A DNA stretch of 64,000 nt, from assembly GCF_904846705.1 (NCBI RefSeq), contig NZ_CAJHBS010000002.1:186001-250000 (forward strand), given 5' to 3'. The notes beneath the pieces are model-generated. The model was given only the letters and a program-made list of their open reading frames with translations. It searched no databases and was not told the DNA's origin. Origin of the DNA: Psychrobacter sp. Pi2-52. GTDB taxonomy: Bacteria; Pseudomonadota; Gammaproteobacteria; Pseudomonadales; Moraxellaceae. Positions 8,052 through 18,802 of the stretch are shown here, piece by piece (positions within the stretch are counted from its first letter, which is position 1; the number at the start of each line of letters is the position of its first letter). The position numbers and the translations under genes were made by a program.

Positions 8052-11000
8052 ATGCGTTTAAAATCTCTAAAGCTGGCAGGCTTCAAATCCTTTGCCAATC
8101 CAACCACTTTTACTTTTCGTCATGGTATCACCGCCATCGTCGGGCCGAACGGCTGTGGCAAATCCAATGTGATTGATGCTATCCGCTGGGTGCTGGGCGA
8201 AACCTCAGCCAAGCAGTTACGCGGCGGGGCGATGAGTGATGTTATCTTTGCTGGTACGCAGGATAAGACAGCAAAAAGTGTCGCCAGTGTTGAGCTGACT
8301 TTTGAGCATACCCAAGATGAGCAGACTGGCATTCGCCACGAGTTTAACTTGTACCAAGAGCTATCGGTTCGCCGTCAGGTAAATAAAGATGGCCGCTCAG
8401 ATTATTTTATCAATGGTACGCGTTGTCGTCGCCGTGATGTGGTCGATGTGTTTTTAGGTACAGGGCTGGGTGCACGTAGCTATGCGGTGATTGAGCAAGG
8501 CATGATTGGGCGCATTGTTGAGTCTAGTCCCGTGCAGCTGCGTGAGTTTATCGAAGAGGCGGCAGGTGTCTCGCGCTATCAGGCGCGCCGTGAAGAAACA
8601 CAAAAGAAGTTAGAGAAAACAAAAGACAATTTAGCGCGTCTACACGATATGCAAAGCGAATTATTACGCCAACAAAAGACCCTGTCTAAACAGGCGGCTA
8701 GTGCGCAGCGTTATGAAGAGTTGGCATTAACACTAGCTGATATCGAGCAGCAGCTTGCTATTCAGCAACTCTATCAAGCCAAGCAAACGTATCAACAGCA
8801 GAAAGTAGCGCATGAACGCAGTGCTACTGAGGTGTCGTCACTACAGGCTGACTACGACACGCTCAAAGCTCAGCAAGACAAGCTCACTGCTCGTATCAAT
8901 CAAGAGCAATGGCTCAAAGACGATGCCCAAAGCGCTCACTATCAGCAGCAGCTCGGCTATCAACAAGCGGAACATAAGCTAAGTGATGCTAAGTCACAGC
9001 TGAATGCCATTGAGCAGCAACTGTCTGGCTTGGCTCGGCAGCGTGAGCAATCACTCGCTGATATCGAGCGCCTAAAAGCTGAACAAGCTGAGCAGAATCA
9101 AGCGCTAGAAACGTTGCGTCCGCAGCTGACTGAGCTAACAGATAAACGCAATAACTATAAGCGCAATGAGCAGCCACTACAGCGCGCGTGGCATGAAGCG
9201 CAAAACAATCTGTTACGCTTACAAGATAAAGCCCGTTCGCTTGAGCAGCAGCAAGCTATTAACGCTCAAGCACAAAAGCGTCATCAGCAAAGTCATGATA
9301 AATGGCAACGCCGCGAGCAAAACTGGCAAAACCTGTGGCAGCAATTACAGCAGTCTATAGCGCCATCTGCATCTGACAGTACTGATGTGAGTAAGACGAA
9401 TAATGCGCAAGATCTCAGTCAAGTGCTAGAACAGCACGTTACTGAGCTAAGCACGCAGTTGCAGCAAGTTGAGCGTCAACGCGAAGCCGTCGATGAACGC
9501 TTGTCCGAGATACAACCGCAAGCGCATAGTTTGCAGCAGAGACTAAACGCACAACAAAGTGAGTTGAGCGATTATGAAAAGCGTCATGCGCTGTTGGCAG
9601 GCGAATACGATACCCTGCATCAGATATTGCATCCGAAACCTACACAACAGCAATCAGCAGATACGAAAGTTACCGCGACAGATAATGCAGATAGCGATGG
9701 CATACATCATCAGCCGTTAGCTATTGCAACGCTACGTGAGCAGATTGAGCTAAGTGCGAAAGGGCAGGAGCATGCGCCGCTACTCGATAATATCTTGGCG
9801 TTGTGGCTAGACAGCAATGTGCTGGCTGCTAACCAACAAGCTAATCAAATCAAGCAATCAAGCGTTAATAATGCTACTGGCATTTCTCAACGAGCTAATA
9901 ACCTATGGCAAGCGCTTGAGCATGACGTTGCAGATTTACTGACTTATCAAACGGCACAAAATACGCCTGCCAGTGCAAAAGATAAAACTCTAGTAGAGAC
10001 GGGTCATAGTCTATGGTTGCCTACTGCGCAAAGTGCTATTAGTGAAAATGCGTTTGTCAGCGAATTGCCAGATAGTTTGATTGATAAAGTGTTGCCATTA
10101 TCGCAGTTGATTAAACAGCCTACATTAGCGCTTTGGCAGCAGTGCTATATATATACAGCGCAGTTTGAGACCAGTCAGCAGCATGAGATTGACACACTTA
10201 CTGATGTTCTAAAGTCATTACCACCATCAGCGATATTGCTCACCGCAGATGGTTGGCTGATCAGTCGTCATGGGACGATTAATTTAAGCAAATTCGCTGG
10301 TGCACAGGATGAGCAAAACGATAGCAATAGCCAATTCCTCACGCAGCGCCTGCAACAGCGTACGCGTTTGCAAGCATTAGAAGACTTGCTTGATGAGTTT
10401 GAAACTAAAATACAAGAGCAGCAAAAATCTATTGCAAAAGACCAGCGCGATTATGATGCGTTGATGGTCAGTTTGGAAGAAATGCGTGCGCAAGCCGAGC
10501 AGTTAACCCGTGATAAGCACAAATACCAGCAGCAACTGACGACCGAGCGAGCCAACGCTGAGCGCTTGCAAGCGGATAGCCAGCGTCTGAACGCTGATAA
10601 AGCAACGCTTGAGCAGGAAAAGCAAGAACTGGCGCAAGAGCAACAAACCCTTGAGCAAGAACAACAGCACATTGAAAGCGAGATTGCTACGCTAACGCCG
10701 CAAATAGTAGAAGCACGAGCGACAACTCAGCAACTGCAAGCTGAGCGCAGCGAGCTAAACCGCGCGCGTCAAGCTGATGATGATGCTTGGCAAGCATTGC
10801 AGCTGCGTATTCAGCAATACGAGATGCGCTTGGAGCATAGTGTTAGTAGTCTGGCTCGTGCGACTGAGCAACATGATAAATCCTTAGAGAATGAGCAAAG
10901 TCTACAGACGCGTCACGAGCAGCAGCAGGCTAAATTGCCAGAGCTAAAAGCAGCGCTACAGTCTGCCCAAATAACACGCGATGAGCAGCAAGTGCTATTG

Positions 11001-11996
11001 AACGAGCGCGATACTGCGCTAATGGCATTAAAACAAACGTACGCTGAGCAGCAGACGGCATTTGATACATTGCAAAACACATTGCAAACGCAGCAAAGCG
11101 AGCTTGCCCGTCATGCTACTGAATTGGCACTGAGTGCGGCACGGTTAGAGGATGCTAGCGCACACACACAGAACGCTTTAGATGCTTATTATCGTGTAAG
11201 TCATAAATATAAAGCGCAAGCAGAGCAACCTCAACAAAGCATGAGTGTCTCAAACTTGCTAGCAGATTTCATCGCTCATGATCGCCGCGTCCGTCCAGAC
11301 AAAATCGCAGAATTAGAATCTGAGCGAGCTAAGTTAACCCAACAATTAAGTAAGATTGGGCCAGTGAATCTAGCAGCGGTCGCAGAGTTGGCCGAGGTAA
11401 ACGAGCGCCTAGAACCACTCGCACAGCAGACGGCAGATATCGCGGCCAGTATGCAGACATTGACTGAAGCGATTGCCTCTATTGATGAGACGACCAAGAC
11501 GCTGTTTATGCAGACGCTTGATGCGGTCAATAATGAGCTGGCCAATTTATTTGCCAAAGTCTTTGGCGGTGGACAAGCTAGCCTGACGTTGAACACTGAC
11601 GAGATGCCAGCCAATACGCCAAAGTCGGAACAATGGCGGGCAGGGCTTACCTTAATGGCGCAGCCAAAGGGCAAACGCAACAGTCGCTTGGCGGTACTAT
11701 CGGGCGGTGAAAAAACCCTTACCGCGCTGAGTTTGATTTTTGCGATATTTAAGCAGCATCCTGCACCGTTCTGTGTCCTTGATGAGGTCGATGCACCGCT
11801 TGATGATGCCAACGTCGCGCGCTTTACCAGTCTCATTCATGAGCTAGCAGATGATTTACAGTTTATTTTTATCAGTCATAATAAACTGACGATGCAAATT
11901 GCTGATGAGCTAAAGGGTATTACCATGCCAAGTGCAGGCATTTCTACACTAGTCAGTGTGTCGCTCGACGAAGCCGCGCGTTACGTAGAGAGCTAA
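8052..11996 (+). CDS. smc: Chromosome segregation ATPase SMC
   Basis: SMC forms the ring-shaped condensin that organises and separates chromosomes. The N-terminal head has the Walker A motif GPNGCGKSN at residues 31-39. Long Gln/Glu/Ala-rich coiled coils flank a central hinge region, and the C-terminal head carries the ABC signature LSGGEKTLTALSL (about 1216) and Walker B FCVLDEVDAPLDDAN (about 1240). At 1314 residues it is longer than most bacterial SMCs (about 1150-1200). The extra length is largely around the hinge (about residues 520-760), which contains polar, low-complexity stretches. zipA and ligA follow in the order also found in Pseudomonas. ScpA/ScpB partners are not in the window. 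Confidence 0.96.
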   Translation: MRLKSLKLAGFKSFANPTTFTFRHGITAIVGPNGCGKSNVIDAIRWVLGETSAKQLRGGAMSDVIFAGTQDKTAKSVASVELTFEHTQDEQTGIRHEFNLYQELSVRRQVNKDGRSDYFINGTRCRRRDVVDVFLGTGLGARSYAVIEQGMIGRIVESSPVQLREFIEEAAGVSRYQARREETQKKLEKTKDNLARLHDMQSELLRQQKTLSKQAASAQRYEELALTLADIEQQLAIQQLYQAKQTYQQQKVAHERSATEVSSLQADYDTLKAQQDKLTARINQEQWLKDDAQSAHYQQQLGYQQAEHKLSDAKSQLNAIEQQLSGLARQREQSLADIERLKAEQAEQNQALETLRPQLTELTDKRNNYKRNEQPLQRAWHEAQNNLLRLQDKARSLEQQQAINAQAQKRHQQSHDKWQRREQNWQNLWQQLQQSIAPSASDSTDVSKTNNAQDLSQVLEQHVTELSTQLQQVERQREAVDERLSEIQPQAHSLQQRLNAQQSELSDYEKRHALLAGEYDTLHQILHPKPTQQQSADTKVTATDNADSDGIHHQPLAIATLREQIELSAKGQEHAPLLDNILALWLDSNVLAANQQANQIKQSSVNNATGISQRANNLWQALEHDVADLLTYQTAQNTPASAKDKTLVETGHSLWLPTAQSAISENAFVSELPDSLIDKVLPLSQLIKQPTLALWQQCYIYTAQFETSQQHEIDTLTDVLKSLPPSAILLTADGWLISRHGTINLSKFAGAQDEQNDSNSQFLTQRLQQRTRLQALEDLLDEFETKIQEQQKSIAKDQRDYDALMVSLEEMRAQAEQLTRDKHKYQQQLTTERANAERLQADSQRLNADKATLEQEKQELAQEQQTLEQEQQHIESEIATLTPQIVEARATTQQLQAERSELNRARQADDDAWQALQLRIQQYEMRLEHSVSSLARATEQHDKSLENEQSLQTRHEQQQAKLPELKAALQSAQITRDEQQVLLNERDTALMALKQTYAEQQTAFDTLQNTLQTQQSELARHATELALSAARLEDASAHTQNALDAYYRVSHKYKAQAEQPQQSMSVSNLLADFIAHDRRVRPDKIAELESERAKLTQQLSKIGPVNLAAVAELAEVNERLEPLAQQTADIAASMQTLTEAIASIDETTKTLFMQTLDAVNNELANLFAKVFGGGQASLTLNTDEMPANTPKSEQWRAGLTLMAQPKGKRNSRLAVLSGGEKTLTALSLIFAIFKQHPAPFCVLDEVDAPLDDANVARFTSLIHELADDLQFIFISHNKLTMQIADELKGITMPSAGISTLVSVSLDEAARYVES

Positions 11997-12122
11997 GCGT
12001 GAAACAGCCGACACTAAAAGTGCTATGAGAATCAGCGCGATGCAAATATAATCAATCAATTGGCATAAATGCAAATAAGACTGACCTCAGTCCAGCATAC
12101 TGGTTATAAAGTACACAATGTG

Positions 12123-12151
12123 GTGACGATATAGGTCAGCCATGCTAGAAT
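12123..12151 (+). promoter_or_regulatory. Probable sigma-70 promoter of zipA with extended -10
   Basis: GTGACG (12123-12128) and TAGAAT (12146-12151) are 17 bases apart, and TG lies one base before the -10 (TGCTAGAAT), an extended -10 element. It is 60 bases upstream of the zipA start. Called by eye only. Confidence 0.5.
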
Positions 12152-12211
12152 ATTGCCATTTATGCTCGTTTGTGTATTCCCTTTTGTTATATATACTAGG
12201 ATGTATTTATC

Positions 12212-13228
12212 ATGACCGTTATTCAGTTTATATTGATTGCCATTGCCGCGTTTATCGTGCTCGCAGGGCTGTTTATGGTCATTCGTAGCTTTAAGCGCCG
12301 CGGTGCTACCGAAGCTGCTGCGGTCAATTATGATAAAAATGGTATTCCCATCATACCGCGTCACGAGCGCAACATCGTCGATCAGCCTGATCTCGATGAC
12401 ACAGTCGCAGGCGAGACGAGCATCGGTCCAGATCGTAGCTACTTGGATGCCGTCGTTGAAGAAGAGCCATTGACGCAAGCGCATACCAACGTTGATGCGC
12501 AACTAACGGCTGAGCGTGACCATGTAGCAGCTGACGATCATGACGTCATCGATGAAGCCGACTACGCGCGCTGGCAAGAAGAACAGCGCCGTGCCGATAG
12601 TGCTGAGTTTGTAGAAGTCGCCGATCAGATGCATATCGAGCAAGAGCCTGATGCGTTCTCTAGCCTAATGTCAGCGACTGATAGCCTGATGCCAACTATC
12701 GATACGGCAGAAGAGCCAAGCTTCGATGACAATAGCCCGATACTGGATCAGCATCTATCAGAATCTGGCGATGATGCGCAAAACGGTCCCTTGATTAATG
12801 CTAAAGACAATATTAATATCACCATCTTGCCGCACCAATATCGCGATCGTCCAGCGGCGATTATCCGTGGTCGTGACCTGCTAGCGTTGATTGATAAATA
12901 CGGCTTACGCTATGGCGCGATGAATATGTTCCATCGCTATGAGCAAAAAGACGGCACGGGTATGTTGTGGTTTAGCATGATGGGTATTACCGATAGTGGT
13001 ATCGCACCGTTTGATCCGCATAGTGTCGCGACCAACACTTATAACGGTGTCGTCGTATTCTTGTCGTTGCCACATCCACAGGCCGTGCGTAGCTTTGATA
13101 GTATGATGAGCATTGCTTACATGATGGCAAGCGACCTTGACGCGATTATGCTTGATGAAGAGAACGAACCAATCACGCCTGAATACAAGCAGCAGCTACG
13201 TAACCAAGTTCGTGATTATGAGGGTTAG
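12212..13228 (+). CDS. zipA: Cell division protein ZipA
   Basis: ZipA anchors the FtsZ ring to the inner membrane. The 338-residue protein has the family layout: one N-terminal membrane helix (about residues 4-24, VIQFILIAIAAFIVLAGLFMV), a basic stop-transfer stretch RSFKRR, a long acidic Asp/Glu/Ala-rich linker to about residue 195, and a C-terminal FtsZ-binding domain (INITILPHQYRDRPAAIIRG... to the end, including the GMLWFSMMGITDSG strand region). It lies between smc and ligA, a conserved location. A terminator follows it, so ligA probably has its own promoter. Confidence 0.9.
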   Translation: MTVIQFILIAIAAFIVLAGLFMVIRSFKRRGATEAAAVNYDKNGIPIIPRHERNIVDQPDLDDTVAGETSIGPDRSYLDAVVEEEPLTQAHTNVDAQLTAERDHVAADDHDVIDEADYARWQEEQRRADSAEFVEVADQMHIEQEPDAFSSLMSATDSLMPTIDTAEEPSFDDNSPILDQHLSESGDDAQNGPLINAKDNINITILPHQYRDRPAAIIRGRDLLALIDKYGLRYGAMNMFHRYEQKDGTGMLWFSMMGITDSGIAPFDPHSVATNTYNGVVVFLSLPHPQAVRSFDSMMSIAYMMASDLDAIMLDEENEPITPEYKQQLRNQVRDYEG

Positions 13229-13283
13229 CAGTTTAAAGGCTAGAAGCTACAAAAGTTAAAAGCTGATTAATAGTAGAAATTAT

Positions 13284-13322
13284 AAAAAGGGCAAATAGCG
13301 ATTAACGTTATTTGCCTTTTTT
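13284..13322 (+). terminator. Rho-independent terminator after zipA
   Basis: GGCAAATA..CG pairs with CG..TATTTGCC (13289-13315), flanked by an A-run and followed by a T-run. It is 55 bases past the zipA stop codon. Confidence 0.8.
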
Positions 13323-13402
13323 AATGGGCTATAGTTTCTGCAAAATGCTAATCGTAGACTGAGCGAGCCTGACACAGTATTTGATTTATATAGGATTGAC
13401 TA

Positions 13403-13431
13403 TACCGAGCTTCCTACAAACTTGTTATCAT
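13403..13431 (+). promoter_or_regulatory. Possible ligA promoter with extended -10
   Basis: TGTTATCAT (13423-13431) matches the extended -10 pattern TGnTATAAT at all but one position. The -35 at 17-base spacing is poor (TACCGA). It lies between the zipA terminator and the ligA start, 34 bases from the ATG. Confidence 0.4.
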
Positions 13432-13444
13432 ATCGACATCTTGA

Positions 13445-15598
<2,154 letters not shown>

Positions 15599-15960
15599 AA
15601 AATTGCACTGCTAACTGCGAGCATAGCTCTTGTCTTGCGTCGGGCAAAACAGTGTTTTGCTTATGCCTCCTCAGGTTTGCAAGTGAAAATTCCTTAGAGG
15701 GGATTTGCCGGGTAGGTTATACCTTAATAACATGCTCGTCCCTAGCGCAAGAACAAAAGATAAAGACTTAAAAGCATGGCCTTAGCATTGAGTGCTTTCA
15801 AAATGGGCAAATATGCAGGCCATAAGCCGTTTTTCTTTAATGGTTTACTCGGCGCTCGTCCCTCGCGCTACTTCTAAAATTTTTTCAAAATAAGTGTAGA
15901 GTACACTCTATGACTCCAAGATAAGTGACGAACATATTGAGCTTAGCTAACCTGTATCTA
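15599..15960. other. Gene-free stretch at the left edge of the toxin-antitoxin island
   Basis: No gene is supported here. It contains a perfect 8-bp palindrome GCAAAACA/TGTTTTGC (15644-15660). A 15-base direct repeat GCTCGTCCCTnGCGC occurs at 15734-15748 and 15854-15868, with one mismatch between the copies. Base composition falls from the ligA level toward the AT-rich level of the next two genes. It may be the scar of the insertion that brought in the module, but no matching repeat was found on the far side. Confidence 0.4.
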
Positions 15961-16656
15961 CTAAAATAGAGTGAGGTTTTCATTGAACTGATAGGCGTTA
16001 CTTACTGGAAATTTTTTATAGAGTTCTAAAAAATCATTAGGATTTCTTATATTCCCTAGCAAGTTTTTTTTTGCAAGAGCTACAAACATAGCGATTGAAT
16101 AAGCTTGACAGTTGATTGATTTTTTAGGGTTAAACTCAATATCGGTAAAGGTTTGATATTTCATTAACTCATCATGTAGCTGAACGTTTTGATTTAAGGC
16201 ATTAACATATAGCCAGTCATAAAATGCTGTTAAAGGATTTAATTGCCATTTAGTATTATGAAACTCAAACCCAATTAACCTTCCTGAGTTTCTTAATCTT
16301 TCATCTTTTTTAGCTTGCTTTGAGGTTGCTTTTAATAAGTCAGTGTAAGCACCGCCATTTTCAAAAACCTTGCTGCTTTGAAAGGCACACTCTACACTGT
16401 AAGTCTCTTTTGTAGATTTATCAGCTATCAACAAATTAAAAGCACTTAGAGCTACACCTAAATCTTTTTTAGATTTACTGGAAATTTCTAAAATATGATC
16501 AAAGCCATACTTCTCTTGAATTGAATTATGAAGTTCATCAATTGACTTCTGTTTTTGCACTACTGAAAATCCTGAATGATATTTAAACTCAACCATTTCA
16601 GTTTTGACAAGAAAATCATTTTTAAACTGGGGAATGTATGTTGGTCTTTGAGCCAT
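15961..16656 (-). CDS. NADAR-family antitoxin of a DarT1-type module
   Basis: The 231-residue protein matches, from memory, the NADAR (YbiA-like) family found beside DarT1 toxins. Conserved stretches are EISSKSKKDLGVALSAFNL, VECAFQSSKVFENGGAYTDL, RLRNSGRLIGF, FYDWLYVNAL and FTDIEFNPKKSINCQA. NADAR proteins remove ADP-ribose from guanosine, so this one should reverse the toxin's DNA modification. It starts 38 bases after the toxin gene on the same strand, with AAAGGA before the ATG, so the pair is an operon with the toxin first. Codon and base composition are much AT-richer than the flanking genes. No database search was possible, and the family call rests on these motifs and the neighbour. 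Confidence 0.82.
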   Translation of the reverse strand: MAQRPTYIPQFKNDFLVKTEMVEFKYHSGFSVVQKQKSIDELHNSIQEKYGFDHILEISSKSKKDLGVALSAFNLLIADKSTKETYSVECAFQSSKVFENGGAYTDLLKATSKQAKKDERLRNSGRLIGFEFHNTKWQLNPLTAFYDWLYVNALNQNVQLHDELMKYQTFTDIEFNPKKSINCQAYSIAMFVALAKKNLLGNIRNPNDFLELYKKFPVSNAYQFNENLTLF

Positions 16657-16694
16657 ACCTTAGTCCTTTCCGAAGCTTATTAATAAATTCAAAA

Positions 16695-17516
16695 TCAATC
16701 TCTTTTTCCAAAAGCCGAATTATCGTTAGAATCTTCAATGAAAGTGAATTTAGAAAAGTTTTCTCTAAAATATTTTAGATCCTTTCCACTCTGTAAGTAA
16801 CAAACCTCTATCGAATCAGGGGGAATGTGATCAAAAACAACGATCTCTGCTTGAACATCAGTAGGGAATTCATCTGTTAAGTAGTTTTGTCTAGTCACGA
16901 CCCCATTACGAGTTTCAACTTCTTCCTGAAATAGCGAAAGAAATGCGTTAGAAGTCATAAATTCGCTTAATGATTTATTCCTATAGTCTCCAAAAGCAGA
17001 ATTGGTTTGAAAAAAAGCACAGTCATAATTTAATATAACTTTTCTAGCATCCAAAACAATAATGGCCCAGGACTCAATATCTTTACGCTGGATTCTTTTA
17101 CTATAAAACATTTGATGGTTAGGAAAAGATAACGATAAACAAATGCCATTCTTCATACCGTCAAATCTTCCATCATCTGTCCATATGGCATCAGGCATGT
17201 TCTCATCTATGTAATCTCTAGGATATAATCCATTATTTAAAATACTTTCAAGATTATTAATAGGCGTAAAGTGGCAAAGAATACTAATGCCCCGAGATCC
17301 TATTATATTTTCAATATTAAATCTGTGATAAAACTTATTTTCTGCATATACTGAAAGACGTTTATCAAGCAGTTCAACAAGCTTTTCTTGTGATGAGGTC
17401 AGTGGTATATTTTTAATATCTTTTAATGACTTACTATCACTTATGATGCTGTCCCAAAGTTGCTGAATTAGTTCTATACGCTCTGAAACTGGCAATTTTT
17501 CTAAAGATAGTTGCAC
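16695..17516 (-). CDS. DarT1-type nucleic-acid ADP-ribosyltransferase toxin with an antidote-like N-terminal domain
   Basis: The 273-residue protein has a C-terminal DarT (DUF4433-like) domain, which uses NAD to ADP-ribosylate single-stranded DNA. It shows the NAD-binding HFTPINNLESIL motif (H82, T84), the CLSLSFPNHQMFYSKR segment (126-141), and the glutamate E224 in VQAEIVVFDHIPPDSIE, at the position of the family's catalytic Glu. Ordinary DarT proteins start close to the HFT motif. Here about 75 residues precede it. Residues 1-60 (LPVSERIELIQQLWDSI..., PLTSSQEKLVELLDKRL) resemble the short addiction-module antidotes of family PF09720. The start is GTG with GGAGT upstream; an ATG overlapping it is out of frame. 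The NADAR antitoxin gene follows. Confidence 0.82.
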   Translation of the reverse strand: MQLSLEKLPVSERIELIQQLWDSIISDSKSLKDIKNIPLTSSQEKLVELLDKRLSVYAENKFYHRFNIENIIGSRGISILCHFTPINNLESILNNGLYPRDYIDENMPDAIWTDDGRFDGMKNGICLSLSFPNHQMFYSKRIQRKDIESWAIIVLDARKVILNYDCAFFQTNSAFGDYRNKSLSEFMTSNAFLSLFQEEVETRNGVVTRQNYLTDEFPTDVQAEIVVFDHIPPDSIEVCYLQSGKDLKYFRENFSKFTFIEDSNDNSAFGKRD

Positions 17517-17802
17517 ATTAAACTCCTTTTATTCAAGTGCTGTTATCCTGACAAGTCCTTCTTTAACCATATTAAGGATGGTAACCTACTATGTATTTGT
17601 TATTCATGTAGAATTGAAAGGTGGTGCAATAAACGGTCAAATTATTGAGGAAAATTGAGCTACGATAAGCATATTTGCTCATCATTAAAGCAAGCGATGC
17701 TGAGGTTAGCTTTTAGTTCTTTATGATCATATTTTATTTTGATAATTATATATTGTTGTTTGAAGTCTTACACGACAACACAGATATCTACTTTAATACC
17801 AG

Positions 17803-18339
17803 CTACTCCACCATCTCACCATGCGCCTTCACTTCACCTTTTTTACCATCTGGCTGAATCACGATAGGTAGTACCAATCCTTTAGCAAAGTCATCAGACA
17901 GCACATAATCATAGCGACTGGCAGCGACATCAGGCGTGGTATGAATGATAAGCGTCATCTCATTGCCATCGGTTAGCTCGTGTGAGACATAGGTTTCGCT
18001 GAGTTGATCTAATGCTTTCGATAGCGCTTCGTTACTTGCCATGCTGACCGTCAAATTATGCTGAGCGGTAGCAGCGTCCACTTTGAAGTAATCTGCATAG
18101 TCTCGGACGTTTTGACTATCGATGGCAAACGGATACTTATAATTGGTAGGGTCAGCAGGCTTTTCACCACTATCTACCAGTGACCAGTCGATGGTGTCGG
18201 CTGCTGGTGTGGATGGATCTGATGCTGTCTCCGCAGTTTGCTCAGTGGCATCGACAGAATCGGTAGCGTTATCGCAGCCTGTCAGCGCCCACATGCTTGC
18301 CGTTGCAATTATCATCATACTTATCAGACGCTTTGCCAT
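17803..18339 (-). CDS. Small lipoprotein of unknown function
   Basis: A predicted lipoprotein of 178 residues. A signal peptide ends in the lipobox ALTGC, after which a Thr/Ala/Asp-rich linker leads to a folded part of about 125 residues (YKYPFAIDSQNVRDYADYFKV...). The reading frame extends 27 bases upstream to 18366, but AAGGG sits at the right distance before the internal ATG at 18339, and the protein then starts MAKRLIS, a normal lipoprotein signal. No family is recognised. It stands alone, with repeat elements upstream and the AT-rich toxin island downstream. Confidence 0.75.
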   Translation of the reverse strand: MAKRLISMMIIATASMWALTGCDNATDSVDATEQTAETASDPSTPAADTIDWSLVDSGEKPADPTNYKYPFAIDSQNVRDYADYFKVDAATAQHNLTVSMASNEALSKALDQLSETYVSHELTDGNEMTLIIHTTPDVAASRYDYVLSDDFAKGLVLPIVIQPDGKKGEVKAHGEMVE

Positions 18340-18444
18340 CGAGTTACCCTTTTGATTGTTGGTCATGATTGATTTGCTCTACCTGCTATTTTGACAGCTT
18401 TCTTTGTGCTTCTCTAGCGAAATACATTAGATGGTAAGTTTTGA

Positions 18445-18552
18445 TATAGTCCAATGCTCTATAAAAGAATGACAGCGTTAACCTCGCTTGAAGTATCACA
18501 GTTACAACTGCACTCGGCTGCCTTATACTACTTTTAAATTGAATCAACTATA
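18445..18552. repeat. Dispersed intergenic repeat, copy B
   Basis: Same family as the element at 2716-2821. It begins TATAGTCCAA and ends TCAACTATA, and contains the internal blocks GACAGCGTTAACCT, CTTGAAGTAT and GCACTCGGCTGCCTT. About 108 bp, non-coding. Its last bases (TATA) are also the first bases of copy C. Confidence 0.75.
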
Positions 18553-18657
18553 TAGTCAAGTCTATATCAATCCGCTACATCGTCATCCTCGCTAAGCATA
18601 CTGATGTATAACTTGCACTCGGTTTCCTTGTATCGAAATTATATTGAACTGACTATA
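18551..18657. repeat. Dispersed intergenic repeat, copy C (diverged, tandem with copy B)
   Basis: Begins TATAGTCAA (18551-18559) and ends CTGACTATA, about 107 bp. The interior is more diverged than in copies A, B and D, but it keeps a CCTCGCT block and TTGCACTCGG followed by CCTTG at the same relative position. It adjoins copy B head to tail. Confidence 0.65.
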
Positions 18658-18719
18658 AAACCGTCTATTTGAGACTGGTTCTTATAGCTGTCTTTATACA
18701 CGTATCAAACAAACACGCA

Positions 18720-18753
18720 TAAAAAAGCAGCCACTATTTAATGACTGCTTTTT
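18720..18753 (-). terminator. Rho-independent terminator of the 18.8-kb lipoprotein gene
   Basis: On the minus strand GCAGTCATT pairs with AGTGGCTGC (two G-U pairs) and is followed by a U-run. It lies about 50 bases beyond the stop codon of the minus-strand gene at 18803. Confidence 0.7.
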
Positions 18754-18802
18754 GTCTATTATGACTATTTGTTTATTACGATATGAGCGTATCTTTAGCT
18801 GA

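Noticed and set aside
11276..11836. A 186-codon open frame on the minus strand inside smc
   Set aside because: It lies opposite the conserved C-terminal ATPase head of SMC, has an Ala/Ser-rich sequence typical of antisense frames and no ribosome-binding site.
13330..13404. TATAGT ... TTGACTATA pair resembling the repeat ends
   Set aside because: The distance is too short (75 bp), the internal blocks are absent, and the TTGACT lies too far from the -10 to be a standard -35.
17567..17582. Short inverted repeat ACCAT/ATGGT upstream of the toxin gene as a possible operator
   Set aside because: Only five paired bases with a seven-base spacer; too short to separate from chance.
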